A stretch of 64,000 nucleotides of DNA from Imbricaverruca yamaguchii (Eukaryota > Arthropoda > Thecostraca > Neoverrucidae), in assembly GCA_034440575.1 (NCBI GenBank), contig JAOTOL010001498.1, positions 806,001 through 870,000 of the forward strand, read 5' to 3'. The position numbers were made by a program, and so were the translations under genes. Shown here one piece after another: positions 30,776 through 42,500 of this stretch (the stretch's first letter is position 1; every line of letters starts with the position of its first letter). The notes beneath the pieces were generated by a model, which had not been told where the DNA came from, made no database searches, and saw only the letters and a list, made by a program, of their open reading frames with translations.

Positions 30776-32221
30776 TCACTTGATCCACGCACTAGGCACA
30801 CTTTGTCCGTAAACCTCGTCTGGTCGCCGGCGCACGCGTTGGCTCCGCCGCAGAGGCGTCGCCCCGATCTCCCGTCCCGCCGCGTCAGAGCTGTCAACGC
30901 TCGCTTCCACCGTCACGTCCGGCGGCGGCGCGTCATCCGCCACGTCCGACCTGTCACTCCCCGGGCCACCACCGTCCGCAGGCGGTGGGCCCATGGTTGG
31001 ACCCTCAGGCGGCCGGTCGACGGACATGTAGACGGGATCGTCTTCCTCGCTGCCGTCGCTGTCATCAGCGCTAGCGACCGACGGCGCGCCGCCGTGCCGC
31101 GGCCGCACATTGCGCACGTGCCAGGGTGTTCCGTCCACCTCGATGACCTGAGGTGACACGACGCGGGTCACGATACCCTGATCAGACGGTACGGTGCAAC
31201 GCGTCCCCCGGCGTCGCGTCCAAACGAGATCACCAATCTGAAACTCGGACGTCTCGTCCGGCGCCGGCGGCGGTTCCTGAGCGCCGGAGGGCGCACGGGG
31301 CTGCGGAGGTCGCACACAGTCACGCACCGCGTACCGGTAAATACCGGCAGCCGGCGACGTCGCGGCAGAGTCTCCGGACCGCGGAGTGACGTTGTACAAG
31401 TGTACAGCCTCCGCGATGGCACACCTGCGGCGCGCGGCGATCACCTTGATGGTACGGTGACTACGCTCCACAATCCCGTTCCCGCCCGGCTCATGGACGG
31501 CCCGGAAGCGGAGAACCACACCCCACTCTGACACAAACGCCGCCATCCGACGTCCGCGGAAGATAGTATCGTTGTCGGCCAGAATTTCTTCTGGCGCGCC
31601 GCGCTCGCGGAAAATCGCCTCCAGGTGTCTGATGACCTCGGTCGCGTCTGGGCGACCCAGATGTCGCCATAGGCTGTAGCGAGAGGGCCCGCAGTCTATC
31701 AGAGTCAGATATGATCCACCCTGATAGTGAGTCACATCCATTGCGAGCCGCTTCCACAGATCCGGAACACCCAGCGAGCCGTGCTGCCATCGCGCCGGCG
31801 CGGGGTCGATGGATCGGCATACGTCACACCGATTCACGGCCGTCCGGACGTCGGCTCGTGACACGTCACGGGACACGTCACGTCTCACGAAGTACAGTGT
31901 CCGACGGATACCCGGATGGCCCGCCCTCTCGTGTACGGTCTGGATACGTGCCTGTATGTTAGTGTCCGCGTAGTCATCGCCGGCGTCCTCCACTGCGGCG
32001 GCCGCCGCGGCCGCGCCGGCGTGCCCGTCCTCACCGCGAGCTGCACTTCCAGCCGACGTCGCCGCCTCGGCCGGCGGCTCGTGCTCGCGTAGCCAGTCTT
32101 TCGGAACGCGGGTCAGCACGTCCGCCTTGTTCTCCTCCGACCGGATGAGCGTGACAGACAGCTCCAGCTGTAGCTCTTCCGCTAGCTGGCGGATGATGTC
32201 GACACGTCGCCGGATCAACAT
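30776..32221 (-). CDS. Gypsy-type pol, 3' part: RNase H end and integrase
   Basis: The 481-codon frame opens with the end of RNase H and the tether (ENKADVLTRVPKDW). It then shows the integrase zinc-binding HHCC pattern (HERAGHPGIRRTLYF, then CDVC), the catalytic core with D in LAMDVTHY, D in LADNDTIFRG and E in GNGIVERSHRTIK (all three acids of the DDE triad), and a C-terminal GDLVWTRR..VIEVDGTPWHVRNVRP segment. It ends in an acidic, Pro-rich tail. Integrase inserts the cDNA copy into the host genome. The frame is offset by one from the upstream frame. Confidence 0.88.
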   Translation of the reverse strand: MLIRRRVDIIRQLAEELQLELSVTLIRSEENKADVLTRVPKDWLREHEPPAEAATSAGSAARGEDGHAGAAAAAAAVEDAGDDYADTNIQARIQTVHERAGHPGIRRTLYFVRRDVSRDVSRADVRTAVNRCDVCRSIDPAPARWQHGSLGVPDLWKRLAMDVTHYQGGSYLTLIDCGPSRYSLWRHLGRPDATEVIRHLEAIFRERGAPEEILADNDTIFRGRRMAAFVSEWGVVLRFRAVHEPGGNGIVERSHRTIKVIAARRRCAIAEAVHLYNVTPRSGDSAATSPAAGIYRYAVRDCVRPPQPRAPSGAQEPPPAPDETSEFQIGDLVWTRRRGTRCTVPSDQGIVTRVVSPQVIEVDGTPWHVRNVRPRHGGAPSVASADDSDGSEEDDPVYMSVDRPPEGPTMGPPPADGGGPGSDRSDVADDAPPPDVTVEASVDSSDAAGREIGATPLRRSQRVRRRPDEVYGQSVPSAWIK

Positions 32222-32222
32222 C

Positions 32223-34658
32223 TCACCGTGTGCCTTTGTGCGGAGTGCGCGCGCGGCCAGTCAGTGCATCGCTGATCCACCGATGGACGACGGCGGAGTC
32301 CGTACGGAGGTCGATGTCGCGAATTCCCCATGCGACGGCGAGGTTGACGCCGCGCACCGCCGCATCGAGCTCGGCCATGTTAATGTGAGCCGATGCGGCA
32401 GTCCCCGGCCGCAGCCAGCAGGCGTCCTCAACCACACCGTCGTCCGGGCTCTCGATGACCACCCCCGCGGCGATCGCACTGGCGTCCGTCCACACGGTGA
32501 CCTTCTCACCGGTCAGCCGCCACGGCCCGTGCGCTGGGTCGTGCGCTTCCAGCCGGTCTCTGACCTGCGAGATCTGGGACAGGAGGGCAGCGTCTGTGAC
32601 GACATCATCCCAACCGCGCGTCACGGCGTTCGCCCGGCGCTTCAGCCAGGCAGCCGCCGGGCGGAGCCAGCCGCTGACGGGCAGATGCGCCAACAGCCGA
32701 CCACACCAGGCGAACACGGAGCGACGCGTGACCCGCTCCGGCGGCGACGCGATGGCGTTGTCGCGCGTCCAGTGCAGCTCACCGTCCACCAGCTGCACGT
32801 GCAGGCCAAGCAGGCGCGCGCCGTCTGCCGCGCGCTCCGGCGGCTTGCAGGCCAGGCCGAAGCGGGCGAAGTGCTGCGTCACGCGGTCAGCACTGACAAC
32901 GTCTTCGTCAACCAGCAGGTCATCTACGTACGGGAGCACGCCGCGCTGCATGTCGGCGTCCTCCGCCAGCACTGCCCGCACGACGGCCTTCATGATCAGC
33001 GGAGCGACGTTGAGTCCGAATCCCAGTCGAGTCAGACAGTACCGTCGCCCCCTCACCATCACCGTCTGATATGGCCACAGTCGACGCTCAAGCCGCAGCT
33101 GGAGATAAGCTCTTCGCAGGTCCACTACTGCGATCCGCGTGCCGTGCCGCCGCCACTTCCTCAGCTGATCCGCACAGACGTCAGCGTCCGCTGTGTGGGC
33201 CGTCACAAACCCGTTCAGTTCTCGGTAATCCAGCACGGGTCTCACTTTGTCCTTGTTGACCTGCCGCACCGCCATCAGAGGGACCAACCCGCGCGGCGGC
33301 CCGTCCACCTCACTGTCGTACGGCTTCAACCAGCCGTTTCTAATCCATGCGTCGATTTCCGCGTCGTACGCCCGTCGAGCGCTCTGAGGGACGGCATACT
33401 CAGCCACTTCGTTCCTCAGACACTCCGGGCCGGCGCCGTCCGCCCACTTCCAGGCCACTGTCCAGGCCCGCTGCTCAACGTCGAAGCGTGCCGTGAAATC
33501 AGTCGCGTCCACCGCCGGGCCCGGGGTGGTCACAGCCGCTGCCGCACAGAACTGAACATCTGTCGGCGTCCGCAGGCAGACTCCTCCCAGGGCCGCGATG
33601 CCGGTCATACCGAGCACGACATCGACCCCCAGCGGCCGCTCCGGCACCACCAACACGTCGAGGCTTACCCGTCGGCCGTTGGTGCTGACCACCACGTTGC
33701 CGGTGCCGCAGCACCGAAGCTCGTCGCCACTGATCGTCAGCATCCTGACCGACCGCGACGACCACTGCCGGCAGCGATCGGTGTGCACTAGTGTGTCTGT
33801 GCAGCCGGTGTCGACCAACACGCTGCAGGTCCGCCCGTCCACCTCCAACCAGGTGACGGGCAGCGCGCCTCTTATTGTCGGGGAGACGGCGCTTGCGCTG
33901 ACGCGTCGCCTCCCGACGAGTTTTCCCGGCTCCTTCCGCGGACAGGCGGCCGCGAAGTGACCCAGCTCGCCGCACGACCAGCAGCGTCGCGGCGGGCGTC
34001 TCACCGCCCGCGGCGCTGCGGGAGCGCGCGGAGATGCCTCCCCGCGCGCCGCGGCCGCCGTCACTGCGACACGCTCATCGCTCAGGACGGCCCGCGCGCG
34101 CGCCAAGATGCTGGCGAGGTCCAAGGCCTCCGCGCGAGTGCCGGCCCGGATCGTCATGCGGGCCGTGTCCGGCAGACCAGCTATGAACGCGCAGGTGAGC
34201 GCGCTCTCTGGCACCCCGCCATATCGAGTAGCGAGCCGCCGCAGATCTGCCAGATATACGTCCGCCGACTCACCGGGCTGTAGGCGGCGACTTGCGTAGG
34301 CATCGTAGGCCGCCAGCCGGTCCATAGCGAAAGCGTCGTAGAGTGCGTCACGTACAGCATCCGCCGAGTTCCGCGCCGTCTCCGACAGTTGCATCCAGAC
34401 GGCGAACGCTCCTCCTGCGAGCCGCGCCGGCAGAACGCCCGTCAGGTCCACACCGCGGTGCTTGCACAGCACTTCAGCCCGTGTGAACCATTCCACCACG
34501 TCTGCCGACCCGTCGTACTCCGGGATAAGACGAGCGTCGAACGCGCCGCCTCCCTCGCGCCTCGTCGTCTCACCGCCTGTCGTCGTGGGCGCCGCCGCAC
34601 CTCCGGCCGAGACGGTCGCCACCTGGCCTCTTGTGGTTGCTTCTGACATTTCAGGCAT
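32223..34658 (-). CDS. Gypsy-type gag-protease-RT-RNase H
   Basis: An 811-codon frame. Residues about 45-200 resemble a gag capsid (IPEYDGSADVVEWF...). A single CCHC zinc knuckle, CWSCGELGHFAAAC, lies near residue 235. Protease follows (SVLVDTGCTDT, near 290), RT with DYRELN, VVDLRRAYLQL and LPYVDDLLV, and RNase H with VWTDASAIAAG, MAELDAAVRG and RTDSAVVHRW. Gag and pol share one frame with no stop between, which fits the subset of elements with a fused gag-pol. The start codon lies only 17 nt from the 5' LTR edge. The frame ends early (PHKGTR, stop) at the frameshift, after which pol continues in 30776-32221. Confidence 0.88.
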   Translation of the reverse strand: MPEMSEATTRGQVATVSAGGAAAPTTTGGETTRREGGGAFDARLIPEYDGSADVVEWFTRAEVLCKHRGVDLTGVLPARLAGGAFAVWMQLSETARNSADAVRDALYDAFAMDRLAAYDAYASRRLQPGESADVYLADLRRLATRYGGVPESALTCAFIAGLPDTARMTIRAGTRAEALDLASILARARAVLSDERVAVTAAAARGEASPRAPAAPRAVRRPPRRCWSCGELGHFAAACPRKEPGKLVGRRRVSASAVSPTIRGALPVTWLEVDGRTCSVLVDTGCTDTLVHTDRCRQWSSRSVRMLTISGDELRCCGTGNVVVSTNGRRVSLDVLVVPERPLGVDVVLGMTGIAALGGVCLRTPTDVQFCAAAAVTTPGPAVDATDFTARFDVEQRAWTVAWKWADGAGPECLRNEVAEYAVPQSARRAYDAEIDAWIRNGWLKPYDSEVDGPPRGLVPLMAVRQVNKDKVRPVLDYRELNGFVTAHTADADVCADQLRKWRRHGTRIAVVDLRRAYLQLRLERRLWPYQTVMVRGRRYCLTRLGFGLNVAPLIMKAVVRAVLAEDADMQRGVLPYVDDLLVDEDVVSADRVTQHFARFGLACKPPERAADGARLLGLHVQLVDGELHWTRDNAIASPPERVTRRSVFAWCGRLLAHLPVSGWLRPAAAWLKRRANAVTRGWDDVVTDAALLSQISQVRDRLEAHDPAHGPWRLTGEKVTVWTDASAIAAGVVIESPDDGVVEDACWLRPGTAASAHINMAELDAAVRGVNLAVAWGIRDIDLRTDSAVVHRWISDALTGRARTPHKGTR

Positions 34659-34674
34659 CTTGGCCGAAATAGCT

Positions 34675-34987
34675 TGTATATTCGTGGTGAAGTCAGAAAG
34701 TTTGCCAGAAGGAACAGCGAGGGTACATCCAGGCGCAGTCTGCAGAGAGCTCAGGTCGCGACCGACTGCCCGCAGTCACCCTCGCGCGCCGCCGACCTAG
34801 CCGCCCCAACCACAGACCGCGCTGCAGAAACCGCCGACGGCCGTGACCACGTGACGCGCCGAGTGCCACGTGACACCGGCGCCACCGGCGCCGGCGGCCC
34901 TGCGTGGCGCAGGGCCAGCTCCAGCACCAGCTCACTACAGTGACTCACGCTGTGTCGATGCGTCATCATATCACACATCACATCACA
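34675..34987 (-). repeat. 5' LTR of the gypsy-type element
   Basis: Paired with 30401-30725. Starts TGTGATGTGATGTGTGA on the minus strand and ends ATATACA. It holds two CCACGTGAC boxes. The 17 nt between the LTR and the gag start (AGCTATTTCGGCCAAG) do not begin with TGG, so no ordinary tRNA primer-binding site is evident. Confidence 0.9.
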
Positions 34988-35029
34988 ATATCTTTCAGTG
35001 TAAAATTTGGTCATCAAAGTGGCCATTTA

Positions 35030-35240
35030 CCGCCCCCTCCCCCCCCACAACAAAAAAAAGACACCCCCCCATACCCCCCCCCCCAGGGGCCCCCCCCCCG
35101 GGGAAAAAAGGGCAGGCCCCCCCCCCCCCCCAAAGGGGGCCCCCCCCCCCCCTCACACCCAGCCCCCCCAAAAAAATTTATTTTTGGCTAGCCCACCCCC
35201 ACAAAAAAAAAAAACCTAAAAAAAAAAAAAAAAAAAAAAG
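35030..35240. repeat. Poly-C / poly-A low-complexity block
   Basis: Long runs of C interrupted by A and G runs, then a run of about 20 A. No biological signal. Homopolymers of this density next to an LTR border look like consensus error in long-read data or a collapsed simple repeat. Confidence 0.8.
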
Positions 35241-35269
35241 GAAATAGATATTTTTTGTGTAGGGGGCCC

Positions 35270-35950
35270 CCATGAGTTAGACTTCAAGAGTTAGAACAGA
35301 GAAGGATAAAGAGAGTGAAGTACAAGGTAGGGTAGGGACCAGGAATCCCATGAAAGAGGAGTCCACCAGGACACAAGAGTATGCCCTTAAGATGGGCAGA
35401 GGCCCAAAACACATGACCCAAGACGTGAGAAAAAGCCCACAATTCGGAAAAGGAGTCTAAGAGAAAAATGGAGGTTTGCAGGTCTCACAATAAGTGCCAA
35501 GTGCGGGCTAGGCCCAGGAAATCGGAGAATGCCCCTCAAGACGGAAGTGGTAGCCAGTACATTGGGACATGAGGTTCCCAAAGCCCTAGCATCTCCCTCC
35601 AGGACCTAGTTGGGGTAGTCTTGGGCGTCCTCAATATTAAAGGAGACTCCGGAGGAAATGGCAGGAAATCCCTAATTTAGAAGAGGAAGCATTTGGAACT
35701 GGAGAGACAGCCCCAAGGTGGTAAGTTACCCTCAGAATGTAAGAGGAGCCCACGTAAGACGTGAGAGGAGCATGGAATATGGGGGATAGCCACCCGAGAC
35801 GCACGATAATGCCACCGAGATGGATAAGCAGCGGCACAAGTCGGACGAGGAAACCACCAAGGATGACAGGTGGCCCATAGTTCAGAAGGGGACCCAGATA
35901 CTGGAAAGAGGCCCCAAGGATGGAATAGAAGGCTCCTCACATAGGACCAT
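35270..35950. repeat. Purine-rich, strongly degenerate tandem repeat
   Basis: Motifs such as GACGTGAGAGGAGC, GCCAC(C)GAGATGG and CCCAAGATGG recur every 30-40 bp with heavy divergence. No frame is conserved. The period is estimated by eye. Confidence 0.5.
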
Positions 35951-35957
35951 GGGAGAT

Positions 35958-36140
35958 CGATTTATATATTTATCTATCTACCTATCTATGTATATGTCCA
36001 TTCATCTAGCCACATGTCTGGCCATCTGTCTATCCATCCATACATGTGTATAGTTAAGCATAATCTGTCCCTGTCTCTATCCCTCGATTTATCCACGTAT
36101 TCTCTATATCTGCTCTATCTCTATCTGCTCTATACCTGCC
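35958..36140. repeat. (CTAT)n/(CCAT)n degenerate microsatellite
   Basis: Interrupted CTAT, CCAT and CTGT tetramers over about 180 bp, downstream of the eIF2-alpha stop codon. Confidence 0.8.
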
Positions 36141-36504
36141 ATTCCCCCACCCCAGCGTGTTCCTCTATGATCCTACCGCTCCGTCCCAGCGGGTGAACTG
36201 GTCCGTGGCTCGGTACTCACAAACAACTGCATCCATTTTGTCGGGCGTCTATTGCTCGTTGGCGCAACCGCCTCTCGTCGGCGGCCATCGCCGCGAACAT
36301 CGGACACCGACCGCCGGACAATATAAAACATACGCGGCCGTGGAACGTGGAGATCGCTCCAGAGGCGAGTGCCGACCAGCGTCCGGCCGCCACTGCGGCG
36401 GCGAGCTCCGGGTCCGTCGCCGCTGCGGGAGACGTCGGCAGCAGGCGGCTGGCTCGGGAGAGATAGGGCGGCCAACCCGCGCCCAGCTGGCCAAAGCCCA
36501 CCCA

Positions 36505-39500
36505 TCAGTCGGCTTTGACGTCGGCTTTGACGTCGGCCGACTCGTCGTCCGAGCCGGAGCCACTGGCCGAGTCGTCGCCGGCCACCTGGCGCGTCTCCGC
36601 CTCGGCGTTGTCCATCTGCTTCTGCAGGTCCGCCTCGTCCACGTCCGTCACGATCTTGGGCTGAGGACCGACGGCCGTGTCATGACCAGCTCCACAACAG
36701 GAAGTAATAACGTGATAAAGCAAGGTATCACGACGTCCACATCCGTCACGATCTTGGGCTGAGGACCGAAGGCCGTGTCATCGTGACCAGCTCCACAACA
36801 GGAAGTAACAACGTGATAAAGCAAGGTATCACGACGTCCACCTCCCGTCACGATCTTGAGCTGGGGGCCAAAGGCCGTGTCATCGTGATCAGCTTCACAG
36901 CAAGCATAACGTGATCAGGCAATGTCTCACGACTAGGAAACACATCACACAACTAATCTACACTTCAAACGTCACACACCGTAACTTAATTTCAATGGAT
37001 TTTCCAACCGAAACGCCCGGGAAATGTTGTGTTGCAGACGAGCTGCAGGCGAGCCACAGTCCCCGCAGTGACATCATGGAACAACCGAGATTTAGGAAGA
37101 AATGGGACCGGTAAGGTCCAGGGAGCACGGTCCAGTGGCGGGTCCGGTCGAATGGAACGGGGTAGGGCAAGGTTCTATCGTGTCCAGTCGGGCGCGTTTT
37201 GATTTTGATGTCGGTGTACGATCAGATGGCAGCCCAGGTGTTGCTGCTATGTCAGAGTTCGGCAGTATATACCAAATTGTGCTTCAACTGGTTAAAACCA
37301 TGGCTTCAGCCGGCTGGATAAAAATTGGCTTTACTCGCCTGGTGGTTAAAACATAACAACGCTTCTATATATGTGGGGTTTAGTACACCATTTTCAGTCT
37401 CATAGGTCTCAAAGCGTCATGCCCGGACCTGCCTCTCATGCTACTTATATTTTCTTTCTTTTTGGCAGTGGTTTCGCCCTGTATAACGCCCAGAGCGCTG
37501 GGCGCTGTATAACCACTGCAGTTGATGCGCCCCAAAACCCTAATAACTAACTAACGCCTCAGAGTAATTTACTTTTCCAGTATTTTCCCAAAATTTTGCA
37601 TCCTGACTTGAGCAGGTAAATAAGAAAAAACAGCATTGATCAGTTGTGGGTGGTTCTTCACGGAGCTGTCAGCCAATACAATAGTTTGTGGGCGGTGACG
37701 TCACTGATTGTTTGTCAACCTCATTCAGAAAACATAACATTCTGATTCATTGGGCGGCATGGAAAATTCGAGGCACAATAAATACTTTGCAGAAGATCCC
37801 ACTTCGGCAAACACCACAGATAGTGCGATAATAAATGTCTGGAGGCTGTCATTTAACAGGGCATCAAAGACATTTAAAGAAGCACCAATGCTTTTCATGG
37901 CTTCCAGGTGGTTACCACCGCCCTATCCCGGGTCAGCATTGGACACAACCCACTCATACACCAAACGACAGGAAAACTGCCGATGTCACCACACAATGTC
38001 ATCATAATGCTGCACCGTCAACGACACGTGAGTATTTACCGCCATCTTAATGTCGAACTTGCCACCCTGGGATTGGATCTTTTCCCGGATGACGTCGCAG
38101 GCACTGTCGAGCAGATTCAGTCCGTCCTGCTTCTCCCGTGTATTGGTGGTCATCACTGCGCACATGAAAATCAGTTGCGTAGCCGCTCAGGGTTGTCACG
38201 TGGTAAATGTACACCTACAATACTTGCCTTTTCACTTGTGTGATAACCAAGAATCGAATTGCATATCAACATTCATGTTCTATTATATCATGCTATTACA
38301 GAAGTACATATTTGTTCGGAACACTAATGTATAATCTACTACAGTTGTGAACGATTTTCTCAGAATATGTGGACGAATAATGCCCGAAATATATCACGTC
38401 ATGCAGCATGCAAAACATATAACATCCCTCACATGACACCACATTGAATGTATTTATTTAGGGTGCAACAGCCTGGATCCACAATAAGCTGGAAAACCCA
38501 AACATCACGATGACACGGCTTATTACGCAGCAACTCAGTGTTGGCAAGCGCTACATACAAATACACACTCGTTAAACGGTCCTACGAGTTGACACCGGTT
38601 ACACACACACACGCACAAGCACACACACACACGCACAAGCACACACGCACCCCAAACGCCAATCACTCCCCTCCCCTACGAGTTTGTAAGGGCTACATAC
38701 ACACGCACCACAAACGCCAGTCACGCGCCATTTACACACACATTAAAAGTTAGCAAGGGTCATATACACAAGCACATCACAAACGCAGCCGCAATGGCCC
38801 ACAGCTGCACAGCTGCAATGGCCGCAATGGTCACGCACCTGCAATGACCCGCATATTTACGTCTCGAAATGGTGCAGGCTAACACGAGCTGGTGAAACCT
38901 AGCTACACATAGGCAGCTGGTGGTTTTGAAACAACTGAAAACTACCTAAAAATTGGCGTTTCGATAATTTTAACCTAACTGATCAACATGTGTGGCAAGT
39001 ACATTCATGCCGTATACGTTGTTCGATCAAAACCCAATGTTTTCACGTGTGGACACCACGTTTATAATTATTGTTGTTAAACAGCCAGTCAATCCAACTG
39101 GCTACTAATCAATAATTTGTTGCAGCGACGTGCGTGCCCTGCTGTCGTTGCTGTGCGAAACACGATGGACCTCGGCGGTGATGTCAATTAATTAGTGTGG
39201 GAGGTTCTGGGTTCAACCTGAACATTGGGTATACTGACTTGGGCGGTTCTAGCACAACCGACGGCTACTTGTGGTCACTCTGGACCGGGTGCATCCAGTG
39301 TTACGGGATTGCCGCGAAACGACCCACACCAGTAAACATCTGCTGTGTACCATACCAAGATCGAAAATCATTCTCGCACAACGTCCAATCTACCAAAACG
39401 TTCCAACGCGCTTGGACCGGCTGATCGTTACCACAAATCATGATGACCGCTTACTGATTTTCAGCGAAGCAACGACCGCGCTTCCCGTGTAACCCCAATC

Positions 39501-42500
39501 ACCACCCATCATAGCAACTCAGCAGTCACATCAGATGGTCACATAGTTACCCAGTAACGTACGACCACACCGTGTGACAGGTAGATCGCCTCTCAACTTC
39601 TCACTCACCATACAGCGGTGGCGCGATTAAGTTGATCTTGATGGGCATCTCCGTATTTTTGGAGCAGGCCAGACCAGCTCGCAGTGAGTCTTTGACAGCA
39701 TCGATACCCTCATACCTGCAACAGCACAATCCGAAGCTCGTTAGTATGATACCCATCTACATTTTTTCTTCAATTGCCGTCCCCCATATCAGATGCAGCA
39801 GCAGCCTATCTCCTTTGGCTGTATGCACCTTCATTGGGTCTTTCAATGAGGGGCATTCCTTGGTGAGCTGCCCATATATCAGGGCAGCCAACACAAGGGT
39901 GCCTCAGGATGCAAAGAAGAATGCAAAAGAATATGATTATATAAATACAATTTGCATCCCACCTGTTTTTTTTCTTCTTTTCATTTTGTAGATAGACCAC
40001 CACCAATTAGTAGAAAGGAAATGCGACCCTGGGAAATCCGCGGACTGGTAGCAAGCTAGTACCGCCCAAAGAGTTCCCAGGGTCACAAGATGAAAATGTT
40101 ACAGGAGTACAGAAATGTTGAAAACAGATTCACATGGAGATGACTCATGCAGAATAGCATAGGTGTGTACCAGCCTACCAATATCCCCTGACACAAAAAG
40201 CAACACACAAAAAGTATAATCAATCACATACATTTGTACATTTGCATATATCATCAACACTGATAACAAATCTGGCAAGGTACAACCTTTAAAGCTACCT
40301 TTGTGAATTGTATGAGCTATAGTCTGACCTCAGTTTTCATTTGATTTGTATAATTCCATAAAGTGACGTCTAACGCATTTCTTTAGCACATCTTTTTTTC
40401 CTTGGTACTTGCTCAACACTGGGAAATATTTTGCATATTACATTGCTCCATGATTTTGGAGCAGTGAGTAATAGCATACATCCTATAATGTCGATAGGTA
40501 AATGGTATACAGAAATGTTTAATGATTCTTGTACTAGAAGGTGTTGTATATAGAAAAAAGTCAGTTATAGCATGTGGCAATGTGTCATGGACAAATTTGT
40601 GCAGAATAAATATGTTTTGTTCTTGCACCATGTTGGTGAACTTCAATATCTTGTACTTGATAAATAGTTCACTTGTAGGGTATGTATATCATCTGTAATC
40701 AATAATTCGCAAGGCAAGTTTCTGGGATTTTATGACTTGGTTTAGTCTAGTGGGATAATTATTACCCCAAATCACAGTGCAGTAATTTAAGTAAGGAAGG
40801 ATTAAAAAGTTGTGTAAACACTTCAGTTCTCGACTTGTTATGAAGTATTTTGCCCTCCCCATATTACCCAAGTTTCTACTAATGACGGATGTAATATAAT
40901 CGATGTGCCCATACCAAGTTAATTTTTCATCCAACACTATGCCAAGATACTTGATTTGTTGTTTTCTTTTCACCTTAACAGAATTGATCATTATATTTAT
41001 GTCATTAATGGGAGTTCCAGAATATATTTGGTAATTTGTCTTCTCTACATTCGATGACATCCTATTTGCTTGAAACCATTGTGTTAGTTCCGGAACAATG
41101 CAATTAATTTCATTCTGCAATTCATCTATACTTTTTGTCTTGACAATAATTGCTGTGTCATCAGCAAAAAAGTACATATTTACTTCATTGGAAATTCTGG
41201 GCAAGTCGTTTATATACATGATGAATAATAATGGTCCCAGAATGGAACCCTGAGGAACACCCATAAGAATTAATTCTGGTTCAGATAGAGTCTCATATAC
41301 TTTAGTTTGCTGATATCTATTTCTAAGGTATGATTTTAGTATTATATGAAGGGGACCTTGAAGTCCAATGCATTGTAATTTTCTGACTATTATCTGTGTG
41401 CTAAGTGTGTCAAAAGCCATTTTTCAAATCAATATATAAACCACACACAATTTCTTTATTTTCTATGGACTTAGTTATTTCATTATATAAATGCATAACG
41501 GGCATGTATGTACTATGATTTTTCCTGAAGCCAAATTGGAAAGGGCTTAGTACATTATTTTGTTCCAAAAATTCTGAAAGATAGGCATGTAATTAAAAAA
41601 AAAAATTTTAGATAAGATAAGGAGTAAAGATATAGGTCTATAATTTGTGAATTTATGATGTTCTCCTGCCAGAAAATAGGTACAACTGCTTTCTCAAAAT
41701 CAGGAAATATTCCACCATGCAGACAAAGATTAGATTAGGACAAAGGTGGGCAATCTGCTTCAATATACTTTTATAGGTAAGCATTCATATTTTTGTGCTG
41801 ATTCCATCTATGCCAACTTCAACAGATTCCATGTTCTGAATAATTGATTCTACTTGAATTTCACTAGTAATCGATTCTACTTTAATTCCACTAGTAATTA
41901 ATAGTTAGTTATTTTGGTTTTAGAGCGCATCAACTGCAGTGGTTACACAGCGCCCAACTAGTAATTAATAGTACATGCCACAGCGCAAGGTACGATACCC
42001 GGGTACCTGTCACAGCACAGCCTGCAGCACGTTAGCACGATACTCGTGTACCTGCCACAGCATAACCCGCAGACGCCAGCATGACACTCGTGTACCTGCC
42101 ACAGCACACCCACAGCTCGTTACCATGATATGGATGCACCTGCCACAGCACAACCCGCCGTATCGCTATGTCCCGCGTCCGCGTCATCCGGCGAGAGGAT
42201 GTGTGTCGGCACCGTCGGCCCGCTGTCAAGCACCCTGTAACGCCTCAGGCTGCTCCGTTCCTACCTCACAGTCCGGGCTGTTCAGCGCGTGGGTCATGGT
42301 CCGGTACGGTGGTACAACAGCGAAGTGATTGTGGCTGGCCGGAACACCGGAACACATGGCACTGGATTCATCAAATACCACCTGTCTGGACGGTGGTTGC
42401 AGTGTTGATGCACAACTGAGAGTCAGTAGGTTAGGTTGCCCTCTCCATTCGGTGGAGATCTGGGGCGAATGAACTGCTATTTGGCTTGACTGATGTAGCC

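Larger units (their letters stand above)
30401..34987 (-). mobile_element. Ty3/gypsy-type LTR retrotransposon, nearly intact
   Basis: Two direct LTRs (30401-30725, 325 bp; 34675-34987, 313 bp) enclose gag, protease, RT, RNase H and integrase in the Ty3/gypsy order on the minus strand. On the coding strand the LTRs begin TGTGATG and end ATATACA. They differ by about four substitutions, one 1-bp gap and one 11-bp tandem duplication, so the insertion is fairly recent. A purine-rich tract (complement of 30726-30735) precedes the 3' LTR. No matching target-site duplication is visible (left flank ...CGGTC, right flank ATATC...). A frameshift near 32245-32255 splits pol. Confidence 0.9.

Noticed and set aside
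32127..33791. 554-codon open frame on + antisense to gag-pol
   Set aside because: GC-rich antisense shadow of the minus-strand retrotransposon; no domain of its own.
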